A DNA stretch of 64,000 bases, taken from assembly GCF_024704385.1 (NCBI RefSeq), contig NZ_JAJDFX010000002.1, positions 2,604,001-2,668,000 on the forward strand. The letters run 5' to 3'. Source of the DNA: Cellulomonas sp. P24. GTDB lineage: Bacteria > Actinomycetota > Actinomycetes > Actinomycetales > Cellulomonadaceae. The translations under genes and the position numbers were made by a program. Under the pieces are notes generated by a model. That model searched no databases and had not been told where the DNA came from. It saw nothing but the letters and a program-made list of their open reading frames with translations. Of the stretch, positions 38,603 to 47,586 are shown one piece after another (the first letter of the stretch is position 1; each line of letters begins with the position of its first letter).

Positions 38603-39603
38603 CCGCCGGGACAGGAGGGACGACCACCCTGACGTTCCGCGAGGCCTTCCGCGAGGCCATCCGCGACGCGATGCTGCGCGACGACCGGGTCTTCGTCATG
38701 GGCGAAGACGTCGGCCGCTACGGCGGGTGCTTCGGTGTCACGCGGGGACTCCTGGAGGAGTTCGGCCCCGAGCGCATCCGGGACACCCCGCTCTCGGAGT
38801 CCGGGTTCGTCGGCGCCGGCATCGGTGCGGCGATGAACGGCATGCGCCCGATCGTCGAGATCATGACGGTCAACTTCAGCCTGCTGGCCCTCGACCAGAT
38901 CATGAACAACGCCGCGACGATGCTGCACATGTCCGGCGGGCAGGTCAACGTGCCGGTCGTCATCCGGATGACGACCGGGGCGGGGCGGCAGCTCGCGGCG
39001 CAGCACTCGCACAGCCTCGAGGGCTGGTACGCCCACATCCCCGGGTTGCGGCTGCTCGCACCGGCCACGCTCGAGGACGCCCGCGGGATGCTCTGGACCG
39101 CGCTCGAGGACCCGGACCCCGTGCTGATCTTCGAGAACGGCGCCCTGTACCCGGTCTCCGGTCAGCTCGCCGATGACGCCGGCCCGGTCGACATCGACAC
39201 CGCGGCGATCCGACGGTCCGGCGACGACGTCAGCCTGATCGCGTACGGCGGCTCGGTCCCGCGCGCGATGCAGGCGGCCGAGCTCCTCGCGGCGGACGGG
39301 ATCGCGGCCGAGGTGCTCGACCTGCGCACGCTGCGTCCCCTGGACACCGCGGCGATCCTCGCGACGGTCACGCGGACGCACCGGGCGGTCGTCGTCGACG
39401 AGGGATGGCGCAGCGGCAGCCTCTCCGCCGAGGTCGTCGCACGGATCGTGGAGGGGGCGTTCTACGAGCTCGACGCCCCGGTCGTCCGGGTCTGCGGCGC
39501 CGAGGTGCCGATCCCGTACGCGCAGCACCTCGAGCAGGCCGCGATCCCGCAGCCGGAGGGCATCGCGCTCGCGGCACGTGAGCTGGTGACGGCGCATGGC
39601 TGA
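38599..39603 (+). CDS. 2-oxoacid dehydrogenase E1, beta subunit
   Basis: 334 aa. Family motifs are [33 protein letters not shown] and VVDEGWRSG. Together with the alpha subunit it forms the alpha2beta2 E1 heterotetramer. ATG 38599 overlaps the alpha stop. Its own stop lies 8 bp inside the E2 gene. Confidence 0.9.
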   Translation: MTAGTGGTTTLTFREAFREAIRDAMLRDDRVFVMGEDVGRYGGCFGVTRGLLEEFGPERIRDTPLSESGFVGAGIGAAMNGMRPIVEIMTVNFSLLALDQIMNNAATMLHMSGGQVNVPVVIRMTTGAGRQLAAQHSHSLEGWYAHIPGLRLLAPATLEDARGMLWTALEDPDPVLIFENGALYPVSGQLADDAGPVDIDTAAIRRSGDDVSLIAYGGSVPRAMQAAELLAADGIAAEVLDLRTLRPLDTAAILATVTRTHRAVVVDEGWRSGSLSAEVVARIVEGAFYELDAPVVRVCGAEVPIPYAQHLEQAAIPQPEGIALAARELVTAHG

Positions 39604-40915
39604 GTTCCGGATGCCGTCGCTCGGGGCGGACATGGACGCGGGCACCCTCGTGGCGTGGCACCTCGCGGTCGGCGACCACGTCACGCGGGGCGACATCGTC
39701 GCGGAGGTCGACACCGACAAGTCCGTGATCGACGTCGAGACCTTCGCGACGGGCACGGTCGAGGCGATCCTCGTCTCCGAGGGGCAGCGGGTGCCGGTGG
39801 GGACGCCGCTCGCGATCATCCGCGAGGACGCCGAGGTCCCGCAGAAGGACGTCGTCGCGCCGCACGAGGGTCCTGCTGCGCCGCACGAGGGTGCTGCGGC
39901 GACGCGCGAGGGTGCAGTGCCGGCGCACGAGGCCGGCCCGGCCGTCCGCGACGCCGCCGGAGCCCCGGTGCCCGGTCCCGACTCGCGCGCCGGTCGGCGC
40001 CCGGTGTCGCCGCTGGCGCGCCGGCACGCCCGGTCCCTCGGCGTCGACCTGGCGGACGTCACGGGAACGGGTCCGGACGGTGTGGTGACGACGGCCGACG
40101 TCGAGCGGTTCGCCGCAGCGCGTGGGACGGCGGAGCGTGGGCCGGCTGAACGGGGGCCGGCGGAGCGTGCGACGGCGGAACCCGGCGGGGCGGAGCCTGT
40201 CGCGGCGGGGCAGGTCGCCCCGGCGCGCGCCCCGCTGAGCGGTGCGGAGCGGCAGTCGGCCCTGCGGCGGGCGGTCGCGGCGTCGATGGCGAGGTCCAAG
40301 CGGGAGATCCCGCACTACTACCTGGCGACCGACGTCGATGCGTCGCGCGCGGTCCGGTGGCTCGACGACCGCAACCGCGTCCTCCCCGTCACGCAACGGG
40401 TGCTGCCGGCCGCGCTGCTCCTCAAGGCGACCGCGCTCGCGCTGCGCGAGACGCCGGACCTGAACGGGTTCTGGGAGGACGGAGCCTTCCGTGCGGCGGA
40501 GCACGTCCATCTCGGCGTCGCGGTGGCGTTGCGCGGTGGGGGCCTCGTCGCCCCGGCGATCCACGACGCGGATCTGCTCCCCCTCGACGACCTCATGACG
40601 CGGCTCCGCGACCTGGTGGGGCGCGCCCGTGCGGGCGGGCTCCGCTCGTCGGAGATGTCCGACCCGACGATCACGGTCACGAGCCTTGGTGACCAGGGTG
40701 TCGACCTCGTGATGCCGGTGATCTACCCGCCGCAGGTCGCGATCGTGGGGATCGGGCGGATCCGGGAGCGGCCGTGGGCGGTCGACGGGATGCTCGGCGT
40801 CCGGCCGATCGTGACCCTCACCCTCGCGGCGGACCACCGCGTCACCGACGGCCATCGGGGTGCCCAGTTCCTGACCGCCCTCGACCGACTTCTGCAGGAC
40901 CCGGAGGCGCTGTGA
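39596..40915 (+). CDS. Lipoyl-bearing E2 acyltransferase of the ACP-linked complex
   Basis: 439 aa. The lipoyl domain (1-80) has the lipoylation Lys42 in [10 protein letters not shown] linker with near-repeats ([13 protein letters not shown]) leads to a subunit-binding domain (about 130-170, [20 protein letters not shown]). A second Ala/Glu/Arg repeat linker follows, then the catalytic core (about 225-439) with [10 protein letters not shown] holding the active His and Asp. It moves the acyl group from lipoate to a thiol acceptor, CoA or perhaps the operon's ACP. No dihydrolipoamide dehydrogenase (E3) is encoded nearby. Confidence 0.9.
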   Translation: MAEFRMPSLGADMDAGTLVAWHLAVGDHVTRGDIVAEVDTDKSVIDVETFATGTVEAILVSEGQRVPVGTPLAIIREDAEVPQKDVVAPHEGPAAPHEGAAATREGAVPAHEAGPAVRDAAGAPVPGPDSRAGRRPVSPLARRHARSLGVDLADVTGTGPDGVVTTADVERFAAARGTAERGPAERGPAERATAEPGGAEPVAAGQVAPARAPLSGAERQSALRRAVAASMARSKREIPHYYLATDVDASRAVRWLDDRNRVLPVTQRVLPAALLLKATALALRETPDLNGFWEDGAFRAAEHVHLGVAVALRGGGLVAPAIHDADLLPLDDLMTRLRDLVGRARAGGLRSSEMSDPTITVTSLGDQGVDLVMPVIYPPQVAIVGIGRIRERPWAVDGMLGVRPIVTLTLAADHRVTDGHRGAQFLTALDRLLQDPEAL

Positions 40916-41166
40916 TGGACGAGACGACGATCCGTTCGACCGTGCTCCGCGTGCTGGGGGAGGTGGCGCCCGAGGTCGAGCTCGGCACGGTCGACCCGGC
41001 CGAGGACCTGCGCGACCAGCTCGACCTGGACTCGATGGACATCCTCAACCTCGCGATCGGGCTGTTCCAGGCGACCGGGGTCGAGGTGCCCGAGCGCGAC
41101 TACGCGCGCATCGTGACCGTGGACGGGTGCGTCGCGTACCTGGCGGCCGCGCTCGCGTCGACCTGA
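40915..41166 (+). CDS. Dedicated acyl carrier protein of the PDH-like operon
   Basis: 83-aa acidic helical protein. The phosphopantetheine site is QLDLDSMDILNLAIG, with Ser40 as attachment residue. ATG 40915 overlaps the E2 stop (TGATG). The length and the DSMD form match carrier proteins but not the housekeeping AcpP (usually DSLD in a fab cluster). AcpS at 35365 probably modifies it. It may accept the acyl group from E2 or from the ligase; this has to be inferred, since no thiolase, ketosynthase or reductase is in the operon. Confidence 0.87.
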   Translation: MDETTIRSTVLRVLGEVAPEVELGTVDPAEDLRDQLDLDSMDILNLAIGLFQATGVEVPERDYARIVTVDGCVAYLAAALAST

Positions 41167-41304
41167 GGTCCGTTCCCTGGGCCCCACCTGGGAGTTCGTG
41201 CCTGCCACCTGTGGATTCGGTGGGAATGCCTCACCGCGCCACCGGGTGCCCCGATGGGCAGCACAGGCGCTCGCCGGGCGTCACGACTCAGAAGGTGGGA
41301 CAAC

Positions 41305-41682
41305 GTGAGCATCAGTGCGATCGGTCCGGGGCAGAGCTCCTGGGCGCAGCAGGTGCAGCAGGTGGGCGGCAGCGCAGCGAACGGGCACGGCGGCATGCGC
41401 AAGGCCGGGATGGACGCGGCCGCCACCGCCCTCGGGATGACCCCCGACGGCGTGCGGTCGGCCCTGGGAGGCGGGCAGTCGCTGTCGTCCCTCGCCCAGG
41501 CCAAGGGGATCAGCGCCGCGAGCCTGGCCTCGACGGTCAGCGCGGCACTGTCCTCGGCGAACCCGTCGCTGAGCAGCGCCCGGGCCGAGCAGATCGCCGA
41601 TCGCATGATCAGCGGTCCGAGCTCGGACGCGCGTGGCGCGGCGGGCGTCGGCGACGCGGACCACGACGGGGACAGCCACTGA
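41305..41682 (+). CDS. Small hypothetical protein with LGMT/GxSLSSLAQAKG helical repeat
   Basis: 125 aa from GTG 41305 (AGGTGGGA upstream). A central segment (ALGMTPDGVRSALGGGQSLS then SLAQAKGIS) has the form of the short helical repeat found in many actinobacterial secreted proteins. The C-terminus is acidic (GDADHDGDSH) and could bind a cation. There is no signal peptide. It lies 138 bp after the ACP gene and is followed by a strong terminator, so it may be its own unit. Function unknown. Confidence 0.6.
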   Translation: MSISAIGPGQSSWAQQVQQVGGSAANGHGGMRKAGMDAAATALGMTPDGVRSALGGGQSLSSLAQAKGISAASLASTVSAALSSANPSLSSARAEQIADRMISGPSSDARGAAGVGDADHDGDSH

Positions 41683-41696
41683 GCTGACGCCGTCGA

Positions 41697-41746
41697 CCGC
41701 GCGGGTCGGTCGTCCGGGACGTCCTCCGGGCGACCGACCCGCGCGG
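41697..41746 (+). terminator. Strong hairpin terminator after the small protein gene
   Basis: A 16-bp perfect stem (41697-41712 with 41731-41746) extends by six more pairs, including two G-U, to a 6-nt loop. It starts 15 nt after the stop. No T-run follows, as is common in high-GC actinobacteria. Confidence 0.7.
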
Positions 41747-41862
41747 GCGGGGACGGTGCCGCGGGCAGGTCGACCGGGTCGTCGGTGATGACCTACCCGC
41801 GCGGGCGGGGTCGGCGCGCAGTAGCGTGGAGCGCGCATCCTCGACCGCCAGGAGGAACGGCC

Positions 41863-42435
41863 ATGACCACGGACGACCCGTCATCCCGGCGCGACGACCC
41901 GGCGCGGACCTCACCGCCGTCGAGTGACGCGCGGACCCCACCGTCCTCCGCTCCGGCACCTGGCGCAGGACCGGCCGCCGGTCCTGTCCCCGCGCGCGAC
42001 CCTGCGACGGCCGGCCCTGCGACGACCAGGCCCGCGACGACCAGCCCGACGACGCCCAGCCCGACGACGACCAACCCCGCGACGACCAGAGCCGCCGCGG
42101 CCTGGCTCGCGACCGCGGCCGCCCTGGTCGTCCTGGCGCTGCTGATCGTCCTGATCCTGCAGAACCAGGAGACGGTCGAGGTCCACTACCTCGGCCTCGC
42201 CGGGTCGTTGCCACTCGGGACGGCGTTGCTGATCGCGGCGGTCGCCGGAGGGGCGATCGTGCTGATCGTCGGTGTGGTGCGGCTGACCCAGCTCCGGGTC
42301 CAGGCGCGTCGGGCGCGGCGACGTGAGAAGCAGAGCCCGACGCGCGTGGCGCCGGGGACCGTCGACGGCTCGACGCCGAGCGCCCGCACGACGCGGCGCG
42401 AGCGGATCGGGCGCGACGACCCTCCTGGCCCGTAG
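41863..42435 (+). CDS. LapA/DUF1049-domain membrane protein with Thr/Pro-rich N-terminus
   Basis: 190 aa from ATG 41863 (AGGAGG at 41850-41855). Residues 1-80 are low complexity with PATTRPATTSPTTPSPTTT-like repeats. Two transmembrane helices follow (about 85-105 and 120-145) around QNQETVEVHYLG, the LapA hallmark. A basic cytoplasmic tail ends it. LapA proteins are small envelope proteins linked to LPS assembly in Gram-negatives; their role in actinobacteria is unclear. Confidence 0.78.
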   Translation: MTTDDPSSRRDDPARTSPPSSDARTPPSSAPAPGAGPAAGPVPARDPATAGPATTRPATTSPTTPSPTTTNPATTRAAAAWLATAAALVVLALLIVLILQNQETVEVHYLGLAGSLPLGTALLIAAVAGGAIVLIVGVVRLTQLRVQARRARRREKQSPTRVAPGTVDGSTPSARTTRRERIGRDDPPGP

Positions 42436-42444
42436 CGTTGCGCC

Positions 42445-43149
42445 ATGAGGCTGCTCTCGGTCAACACCGGCCCGCTCCGTCCCGGACCGCCGGACGGTCG
42501 TCCGACGGGGATCGTCAAGCAGCCCGTCGTCGGCGCTGTCCTGGTCGCGCCGCCCGGCCCTCGGGGCACGGTCGCCCTCGCCGGTGACGCCGTCGGGGAC
42601 GCCCGGCACCACGGCGGGGTGGACCAGGCCGTGTACGCGTACGCGCGTGAGGACCTCGACCGGTGGGAGCGTGAGCTCGGGCGTGACCTCGCGGCGGGGA
42701 CGTTCGGGGAGAACTTCACGACGGTCGGCGTCGACGTGACCGGCGCGCTGATCGGTGAGCGGTGGCGGATCGGCCCGGACGTCGTGCTCGAGGTGTCGAG
42801 CCCGCGGATCCCGTGCGCGACGTTCGAGGGCCGGATGGGGGTCCCGGGGTGGATCGCCCGGTTCATGGCCGCCGGTCGGCCCGGTGCGTACCTCCGCGTG
42901 GTCGTCGCGGGGGAGGTCCGTGCCGGCGATCCCGTCGAGGTCGTCCACCGGCCCGACCACGACGTGACGATCGGGGTGACCTTCCGTGCGATGACGCTCG
43001 AGCCCGAGCTGCTGCCGTCGCTGCTGCGCGCCGACGCGCTCCCCGAGCCGATCGTCGAACGCGCGCGCCGCCGCACCGGCACGGGGTCGACGAGCGCCGC
43101 GGGCACCGCAACCGTCGAGCCGTCCGACGTCGGTGGCCTGGATGCCTGA
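42445..43149 (+). CDS. MOSC-domain protein (YiiM-like)
   Basis: 234 aa. The MOSC core (about 30-165) has GGVDQAVYAYAREDL, FGENFTTVGVD and the conserved Cys in PRIPCATFEGRMG. MOSC proteins bind molybdenum cofactor through this cysteine and act in sulfur-carrier or N-hydroxylated-base reduction. The C-terminus includes a 3-alpha-type helix bundle. It starts 9 bp after the LapA-like gene. Confidence 0.87.
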   Translation: MRLLSVNTGPLRPGPPDGRPTGIVKQPVVGAVLVAPPGPRGTVALAGDAVGDARHHGGVDQAVYAYAREDLDRWERELGRDLAAGTFGENFTTVGVDVTGALIGERWRIGPDVVLEVSSPRIPCATFEGRMGVPGWIARFMAAGRPGAYLRVVVAGEVRAGDPVEVVHRPDHDVTIGVTFRAMTLEPELLPSLLRADALPEPIVERARRRTGTGSTSAAGTATVEPSDVGGLDA

Positions 43150-43158
43150 GCGGCACGG

Positions 43159-44454
43159 ATGACCCTGATCGGCGGAGCGGGACCGGTGCTGGCGGTCGCG
43201 CTCCTCATCGGCGTGCTCGGGTTCGCCGTCCTCCGCCCGCGTGGGTGGCCGGAGGTCGTCGCGGCGCTGCCGGCCGCCGGGCTGGTCGTCGCGCTCGGGC
43301 TCGTCTCGCCGCATGCGGCCTGGACCGAGGTCGTGGCGCTCCTCCCGGTCGTCGCCTTCCTCGTCGCGGTCCTCGCGCTGTCGCACCTGTGCGCGGCAGA
43401 AGGGTTGTTCGCCGCGGCCGGTGACGTCATGGCGCGAGTCGCGCAGGGTCGCCCCCAGCGGCTGCTCGTCGCCGTGTTCGTGGTCGCGGCGGCGGTCACC
43501 GCGGTTCTCAGTCTCGACGCGACGGTGGTGCTCCTGACACCGGTCGTGTTCGCCACGGCTGCTCGCGCGGGGATGCGTCCGAAGCCGTTCGTCTACGCGT
43601 GCACGCACCTGGCCAACTCGGCGTCGTTGCTGCTCCCGGTGTCGAACCTGACGAACCTGCTGGCCTTCACCGCGAGCGGGTTGTCGTTCTCGCGGTTCGG
43701 GGCCCTGATGGCGCTGCCGTGGACCGTCGTCGTCGCGATCGAGTACGTGGTGCTCCGGCTGTTCTTCCGGACCGACCTCGGCGTCGGGCCTGCGGCCCGG
43801 CCGGCGCGGCGAGCGGTGCAGGAGCAGGTGCCGAACCAGGCGCGGGGTCAGGTGTCGACCGTGAGCGCGGTGCTCGTCGCCGTGACCCTCGTCGGGTTCG
43901 TCGTCGCCTCGGTGCTCGGGGTCCCGCCGGCGTGGGCGGCCGCGCTCGGGGCCGTCGTCCTGGCCGGAAGGGCGCTCGCGCAGCGTCGGACGACGGGCCG
44001 CGCGGTGCTCCGCGCGGCCAACCTCCCGTTCGCGGTGTTCGTGCTCGCGCTCGGGGTGATCGTCGCCGCGGTCGTGCGCTCCGGTCTGGGGGACGTGATC
44101 GGCCGGATCCTGCCCACGGGATCGTCGTTCGCCGACCTGCTGGCGGTGGCGGTGGTGGCCGCCGTCGCGGCGAACCTCCTCAACAACCTGCCGGCCGTGC
44201 TGCTGCTGACCCCGCTGGCCTTCGCCTCCGGCGGAGCGCCGGCGGTCCTGGCCGCGTTGGTCGGGGTGAACGTCGGACCGAACCTGACGTACGTCGGCTC
44301 GCTCGCGACGCTGCTGTGGCGGCGCGTGCTCCGCGACCACGGCGCGGACGCCGAGCTCGCCGAGTTCAGCGCGCTGGCGGCCTGGAGCGTCCCGGCCGCC
44401 CTGGTCGGGGGTGTGGGTGCACTCTGGGTGTCACTGACGATGATCGGAGCGTGA
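43159..44454 (+). CDS. SLC13/ArsB-type ion transporter
   Basis: 431 aa with about eleven transmembrane helices. Family motifs are DATVVLLTPVVFATA and ANSASLLLPVSNLTNLLAF, and in the second half NLLNNLPAVLLLTPLAF and GVNVGPNLTYVGSLATLLWRR. These fit arsenite pumps of the ArsB class and related anion transporters. No arsenic genes lie next to it; the ArsR at 49370 is 5 kb away. The substrate remains open. Its stop overlaps the stress-protein gene (GTGA at 44451). Confidence 0.85.
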   Translation: MTLIGGAGPVLAVALLIGVLGFAVLRPRGWPEVVAALPAAGLVVALGLVSPHAAWTEVVALLPVVAFLVAVLALSHLCAAEGLFAAAGDVMARVAQGRPQRLLVAVFVVAAAVTAVLSLDATVVLLTPVVFATAARAGMRPKPFVYACTHLANSASLLLPVSNLTNLLAFTASGLSFSRFGALMALPWTVVVAIEYVVLRLFFRTDLGVGPAARPARRAVQEQVPNQARGQVSTVSAVLVAVTLVGFVVASVLGVPPAWAAALGAVVLAGRALAQRRTTGRAVLRAANLPFAVFVLALGVIVAAVVRSGLGDVIGRILPTGSSFADLLAVAVVAAVAANLLNNLPAVLLLTPLAFASGGAPAVLAALVGVNVGPNLTYVGSLATLLWRRVLRDHGADAELAEFSALAAWSVPAALVGGVGALWVSLTMIGA

Positions 44455-44936
44455 TCCTCGTGGAGGTCGTGGTCTGGGTGACCGAGGCGACGTGGCCCGC
44501 CTGCGTCGAGGCCGTGCGCACGCACGTCCCGGCCAGCGCGCACGTCACGTTGCTGCACGTCGTGGACGAGGGGGTCGCCGGGGTGGCGACCGGAGCACTC
44601 GCGGGGCTGCTCGGCCGTTCCGGACGGGACCGGGTGCCGGAGGTCGGCGCGCTCGCCTCGGCCGCCGGTCTCGAGCTCCTGGCGGCGGCGGCGGACGACC
44701 TCGGGCGTGAGGCCACCGTCACGCAACGCAGCGGACGCGTCGAGCGGGAGGTCGTCCAGGCGCTGGCCGGTGCCGACCTGCTGGTCCTCGCCCGGGACGG
44801 CGACCTGCGCCGGCTCGGGCCGCACAGCCTCGGGCCCGCGACCAGGTTCGTCGTCGACCACGCGCCGTGCGCGACGCTCCTCGTCTGGCCCGGCCCGGCC
44901 CCCGAGGTCGCCTCGATCCCGCGCCCGCCCGACTGA
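44451..44936 (+). CDS. Universal stress protein family member
   Basis: 161 aa from GTG 44451, overlapping the transporter stop. The Rossmann-like UspA fold starts with VILVEVVVWVTE and HVTLLHVVDE and ends with the GPATRFVVDHAPCATLLVW segment. The usual ATP-binding G2xG9xG(S/T) motif is only partly kept (DGDLRRLGPHSLGPAT). It is likely coupled to the transporter as a regulatory partner. Confidence 0.72.
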   Translation: MILVEVVVWVTEATWPACVEAVRTHVPASAHVTLLHVVDEGVAGVATGALAGLLGRSGRDRVPEVGALASAAGLELLAAAADDLGREATVTQRSGRVEREVVQALAGADLLVLARDGDLRRLGPHSLGPATRFVVDHAPCATLLVWPGPAPEVASIPRPPD

Positions 44937-45138
44937 CCCCGGACTGCGCCCGCGTCTCGGTTGGCGAGACGTCGCCGCTCGACTGGTGGCGGCAACTCCG
45001 GCATCGCGCCCTTTGGTCCCATGTGCTGCTGACCAACCAGTCGTAATCTCCCGGCAAAGAGTGTGCCGAACGGGCGGCTTGTCCGGTCACGCGCCCGGCT
45101 CACGCGCACTGCCTCCACTGGTCGACCAAGGAGTAGCC

Positions 45139-47055
45139 GTGAGCCCGTCCCTGACCAGCACCTCCGTGCCCGCCGGCGTCATCCTGCCCGCCGAGGTCAG
45201 GGCGGCACTCGACACGTGCCGCAACGTGGTCGTCCCGGCGACGCGTGCCGAGCTCTACGCGCTCGCCCTCGGCCCCGACGGCGGGCCACGGTTCTCGGTC
45301 GACTACGACGTCGACGGCACCCTCGTCACCGAGGCGGACGTGGTCCGCTGCACCAACGGGATCGCCGTCAACTACCCCGAGGACTACATGCGGCGCCGGG
45401 ACCCCGACTGCATGCGGATCGCCGACGACCTCCCGACGGACAAGCCGCGTTACCGCGACGTGTTCGGCGCCGAGTTCGCGCCGACCAGAGCCCAGACCCT
45501 CGAGTGGCTGTCCGAGCAGGACCTCGTGGTCGTCCCGTTCAAGGCCGGAGGCCTGCGGTACGGCTACCCCTCGCTCGCGATCTGCCCGCTCAACGCGGCG
45601 TTCTTCGCGCTCACGCTGGTGGACCTGCAGGGATGGGTCACGTTCGACGAGCTGGGCCCGTTCACGGCACGGTCGATCCTCTACGTCGCACCGCCGTTCC
45701 GCCACACGCACTTCGGCGGACGGCAGGTCGTCGTGCACGACCGCTCCGCGACCCTGCACGAGGTCTTCGCCTACAACCTGTACCCGGGGCCGAGCGCCAA
45801 GAAGGGCGTCTTCTCGGTGCTGCTGGACATCGGCGAGCAGGAGGGGTGGGTGACTGCGCACGCGTCCTCGGTCCGCGTCACGACGCCCTACGAGAACGAG
45901 ACCGTGATCATGCACGAGGGTGCCTCGGGCGGCGGCAAGTCCGAGATGTGCCAGGAGCTGCGCCGCCAGGAGGACGGTCGCATCCTGCTCGGCACCAACG
46001 TGGTGACGCACGAGCCGTACTTCATCACGCTCGGCGAGACCAGCGCGCTCGCGCCGGTCACCGACGACATGACGTTGTGCCACGCGTCGCTGCAGCGCGG
46101 GGACGGCACCCTCGTGGTGGCCGACGCGGAGGACGGCTGGTTCGTCCGCGTGGACAACCTCACCGAGTACGGCGAGGACGTGCACTTCGAGCGCGCCTGC
46201 ATCCACCCGTCCGAGCCGCTCGTCTTCTACAACATCCACGGCGTGCCGGACGCGACGGCGCTGCCGTGGGAGCACACGCTCGACTCGAACGGGACGTCCT
46301 GCCCGAACCCGCGGGTCGTGATCCCGCGCCGGCTGATCCGGAACGTCCTCAGCGAGCCCGAGGAGGTCGACGTCCGGACCTTCGGCGTCCGCATGCCCGC
46401 GTGCACCCGGGCGCAGCCGAGCTACGGGATCATGGGCATGACGCACATCGTGCCGCCCTCGCTCGCCTGGCTGTGGCGTCTGATCGCCCCCCGCGGGGAC
46501 AAGAACCCGTCGATCGGCGAGAGCAAGGACTGCACCGACCGGCTCGCCCACGGCGGCATGGTGGCCGAGGGGGTCGGCTCGTACTGGCCGTTCGCGACGG
46601 GGACCAAGGTGGCCGCCGCCAACCTGCTGCTGCGGCAGCTCGTCGACGCCTCACGCACGCGGTACGTCCTCACGCCGAACCAGCACATCGGTGCGTACAA
46701 GGTGGGGTTCGCCGCCGAGTGGCTGACCCGCGAGTACCTGGCGCGTCGTGGTGGCGGCAAGATCCGCCCCGACCGGCTGGCCCCGGCGCGGTGCCCGCTG
46801 TTCGGCTACGTGTTCACCGAGATGAAGATCGACGGCCAGCTCCTGCGGCCGACCTTCCTGCGGCCCGAGCAGCAGTCGCAGGTGGGCGTGGAGGCCTACG
46901 ACGTCGGCGCGGGCATCCTCACGAGCTTCTTCAAGAGCGAGCTCGCGCAGTTCCTCACCGAGGACCTCGACCCGCTCGGCCGGCAGATCGTCGAGGTGTG
47001 CCTGCGCGACGGGACGATCGACGACTACGTCGCCCTCACGCCGCTGTTCGGCTGA
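45139..47055 (+). CDS. DUF4914-like P-loop protein related to PEP carboxykinase/HPr kinase fold
   Basis: 638 aa from GTG 45139, with AAGGAG 5 nt upstream. A P-loop EGASGGGKSEM lies near residue 261, as in PEP carboxykinase-type and HPr kinase proteins. Conserved blocks include YPEDYMRRRDPDC before it and RQVVVHDRSATLHEVFAYN. It has no signal peptide or transmembrane helix. The match to DUF4914 is from overall length and P-loop; function and substrate are unknown, though a nucleotide-dependent kinase or lyase is likely. It precedes the cytochrome b operon but is separated from it by 360 bp. Confidence 0.72.
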   Translation: MSPSLTSTSVPAGVILPAEVRAALDTCRNVVVPATRAELYALALGPDGGPRFSVDYDVDGTLVTEADVVRCTNGIAVNYPEDYMRRRDPDCMRIADDLPTDKPRYRDVFGAEFAPTRAQTLEWLSEQDLVVVPFKAGGLRYGYPSLAICPLNAAFFALTLVDLQGWVTFDELGPFTARSILYVAPPFRHTHFGGRQVVVHDRSATLHEVFAYNLYPGPSAKKGVFSVLLDIGEQEGWVTAHASSVRVTTPYENETVIMHEGASGGGKSEMCQELRRQEDGRILLGTNVVTHEPYFITLGETSALAPVTDDMTLCHASLQRGDGTLVVADAEDGWFVRVDNLTEYGEDVHFERACIHPSEPLVFYNIHGVPDATALPWEHTLDSNGTSCPNPRVVIPRRLIRNVLSEPEEVDVRTFGVRMPACTRAQPSYGIMGMTHIVPPSLAWLWRLIAPRGDKNPSIGESKDCTDRLAHGGMVAEGVGSYWPFATGTKVAAANLLLRQLVDASRTRYVLTPNQHIGAYKVGFAAEWLTREYLARRGGGKIRPDRLAPARCPLFGYVFTEMKIDGQLLRPTFLRPEQQSQVGVEAYDVGAGILTSFFKSELAQFLTEDLDPLGRQIVEVCLRDGTIDDYVALTPLFG

Positions 47056-47415
47056 GCGCGCCGCTCCTGGTTGACCCGTCACGACGGGACCGTCGGCGAC
47101 CCTGGACGGGGCCGTGGTCGCCGACCGCTGTTCCGCGCCGGTGGGGGTGCCTGCCGACAGCGTCCGACGGGCGGTCGGCGTCCTGATCGACGAGGAGTGC
47201 CGACTCCCGCGGGTCACGACTCCCACCGGAATTCTGAAGAATCGTATACCGGGTGATGCTGGGAAAAGACTGGGAGTCAACCTGGCAATTCGCTGGGAAC
47301 TGGTGAGAGGTGCATTTATCACCGCCAACGTCGTGCCCTTGGTCCCGTTTATTACCGGCATGTACCGGGGTATGTTGATGACGACGTAGTCCGCACGCTG
47401 GGAAAGAGGTCGGTC
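47056..47415 (+). promoter_or_regulatory. 360-bp leader with lower GC before the cytochrome b operon
   Basis: No convincing gene is present. A small CCCGTC/GACGGG stem (47087-47100) may end the upstream gene. The part from about 47220 has many A/T runs, unlike its surroundings. The octamer GCTGGGAA occurs three times (47258, 47292, 47398), the last 18 bp before the first start codon. It is probably the promoter and leader of the operon; a regulator site or structured leader is possible. Confidence 0.45.
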
Positions 47416-47586
47416 ATGCTGTTGTGGCAGGACGAAGCGATTAGTTCGGGTAGTTATGTCCCCTGGGGCTGGCTCTCGATATCGGTGCCGAACCTGATCG
47501 TCATCATCGTGATGATCGTGCTGTTCGTCCTCGCGATCACGCTCCCGTTCCCCAAGGAGCGGCGCAACCCGAGGAAGCACTCATGA
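47416..47586 (+). CDS. 56-aa single-pass membrane subunit of the cytochrome b operon
   Basis: Starts at ATG 47416 (AAAGAGG upstream) and overlaps the cytochrome b start (ATGA). The sequence is MLLWQDEAISSG, an amphipathic start, then one transmembrane helix (about 24-44, VPNLIVIIVMIVLFVLAIT) and a basic end (PKERRNPRKHS). This is the form of small helical subunits in quinol-oxidising complexes. No homologue was recognised. Confidence 0.7.
   Translation: MLLWQDEAISSGSYVPWGWLSISVPNLIVIIVMIVLFVLAITLPFPKERRNPRKHS

Noticed and set aside
47114-47389. 91-codon open frame in the low-GC leader
   Set aside because: No ribosome site, no hydrophobic or domain pattern, and codon use unlike real genes; more likely regulatory DNA.
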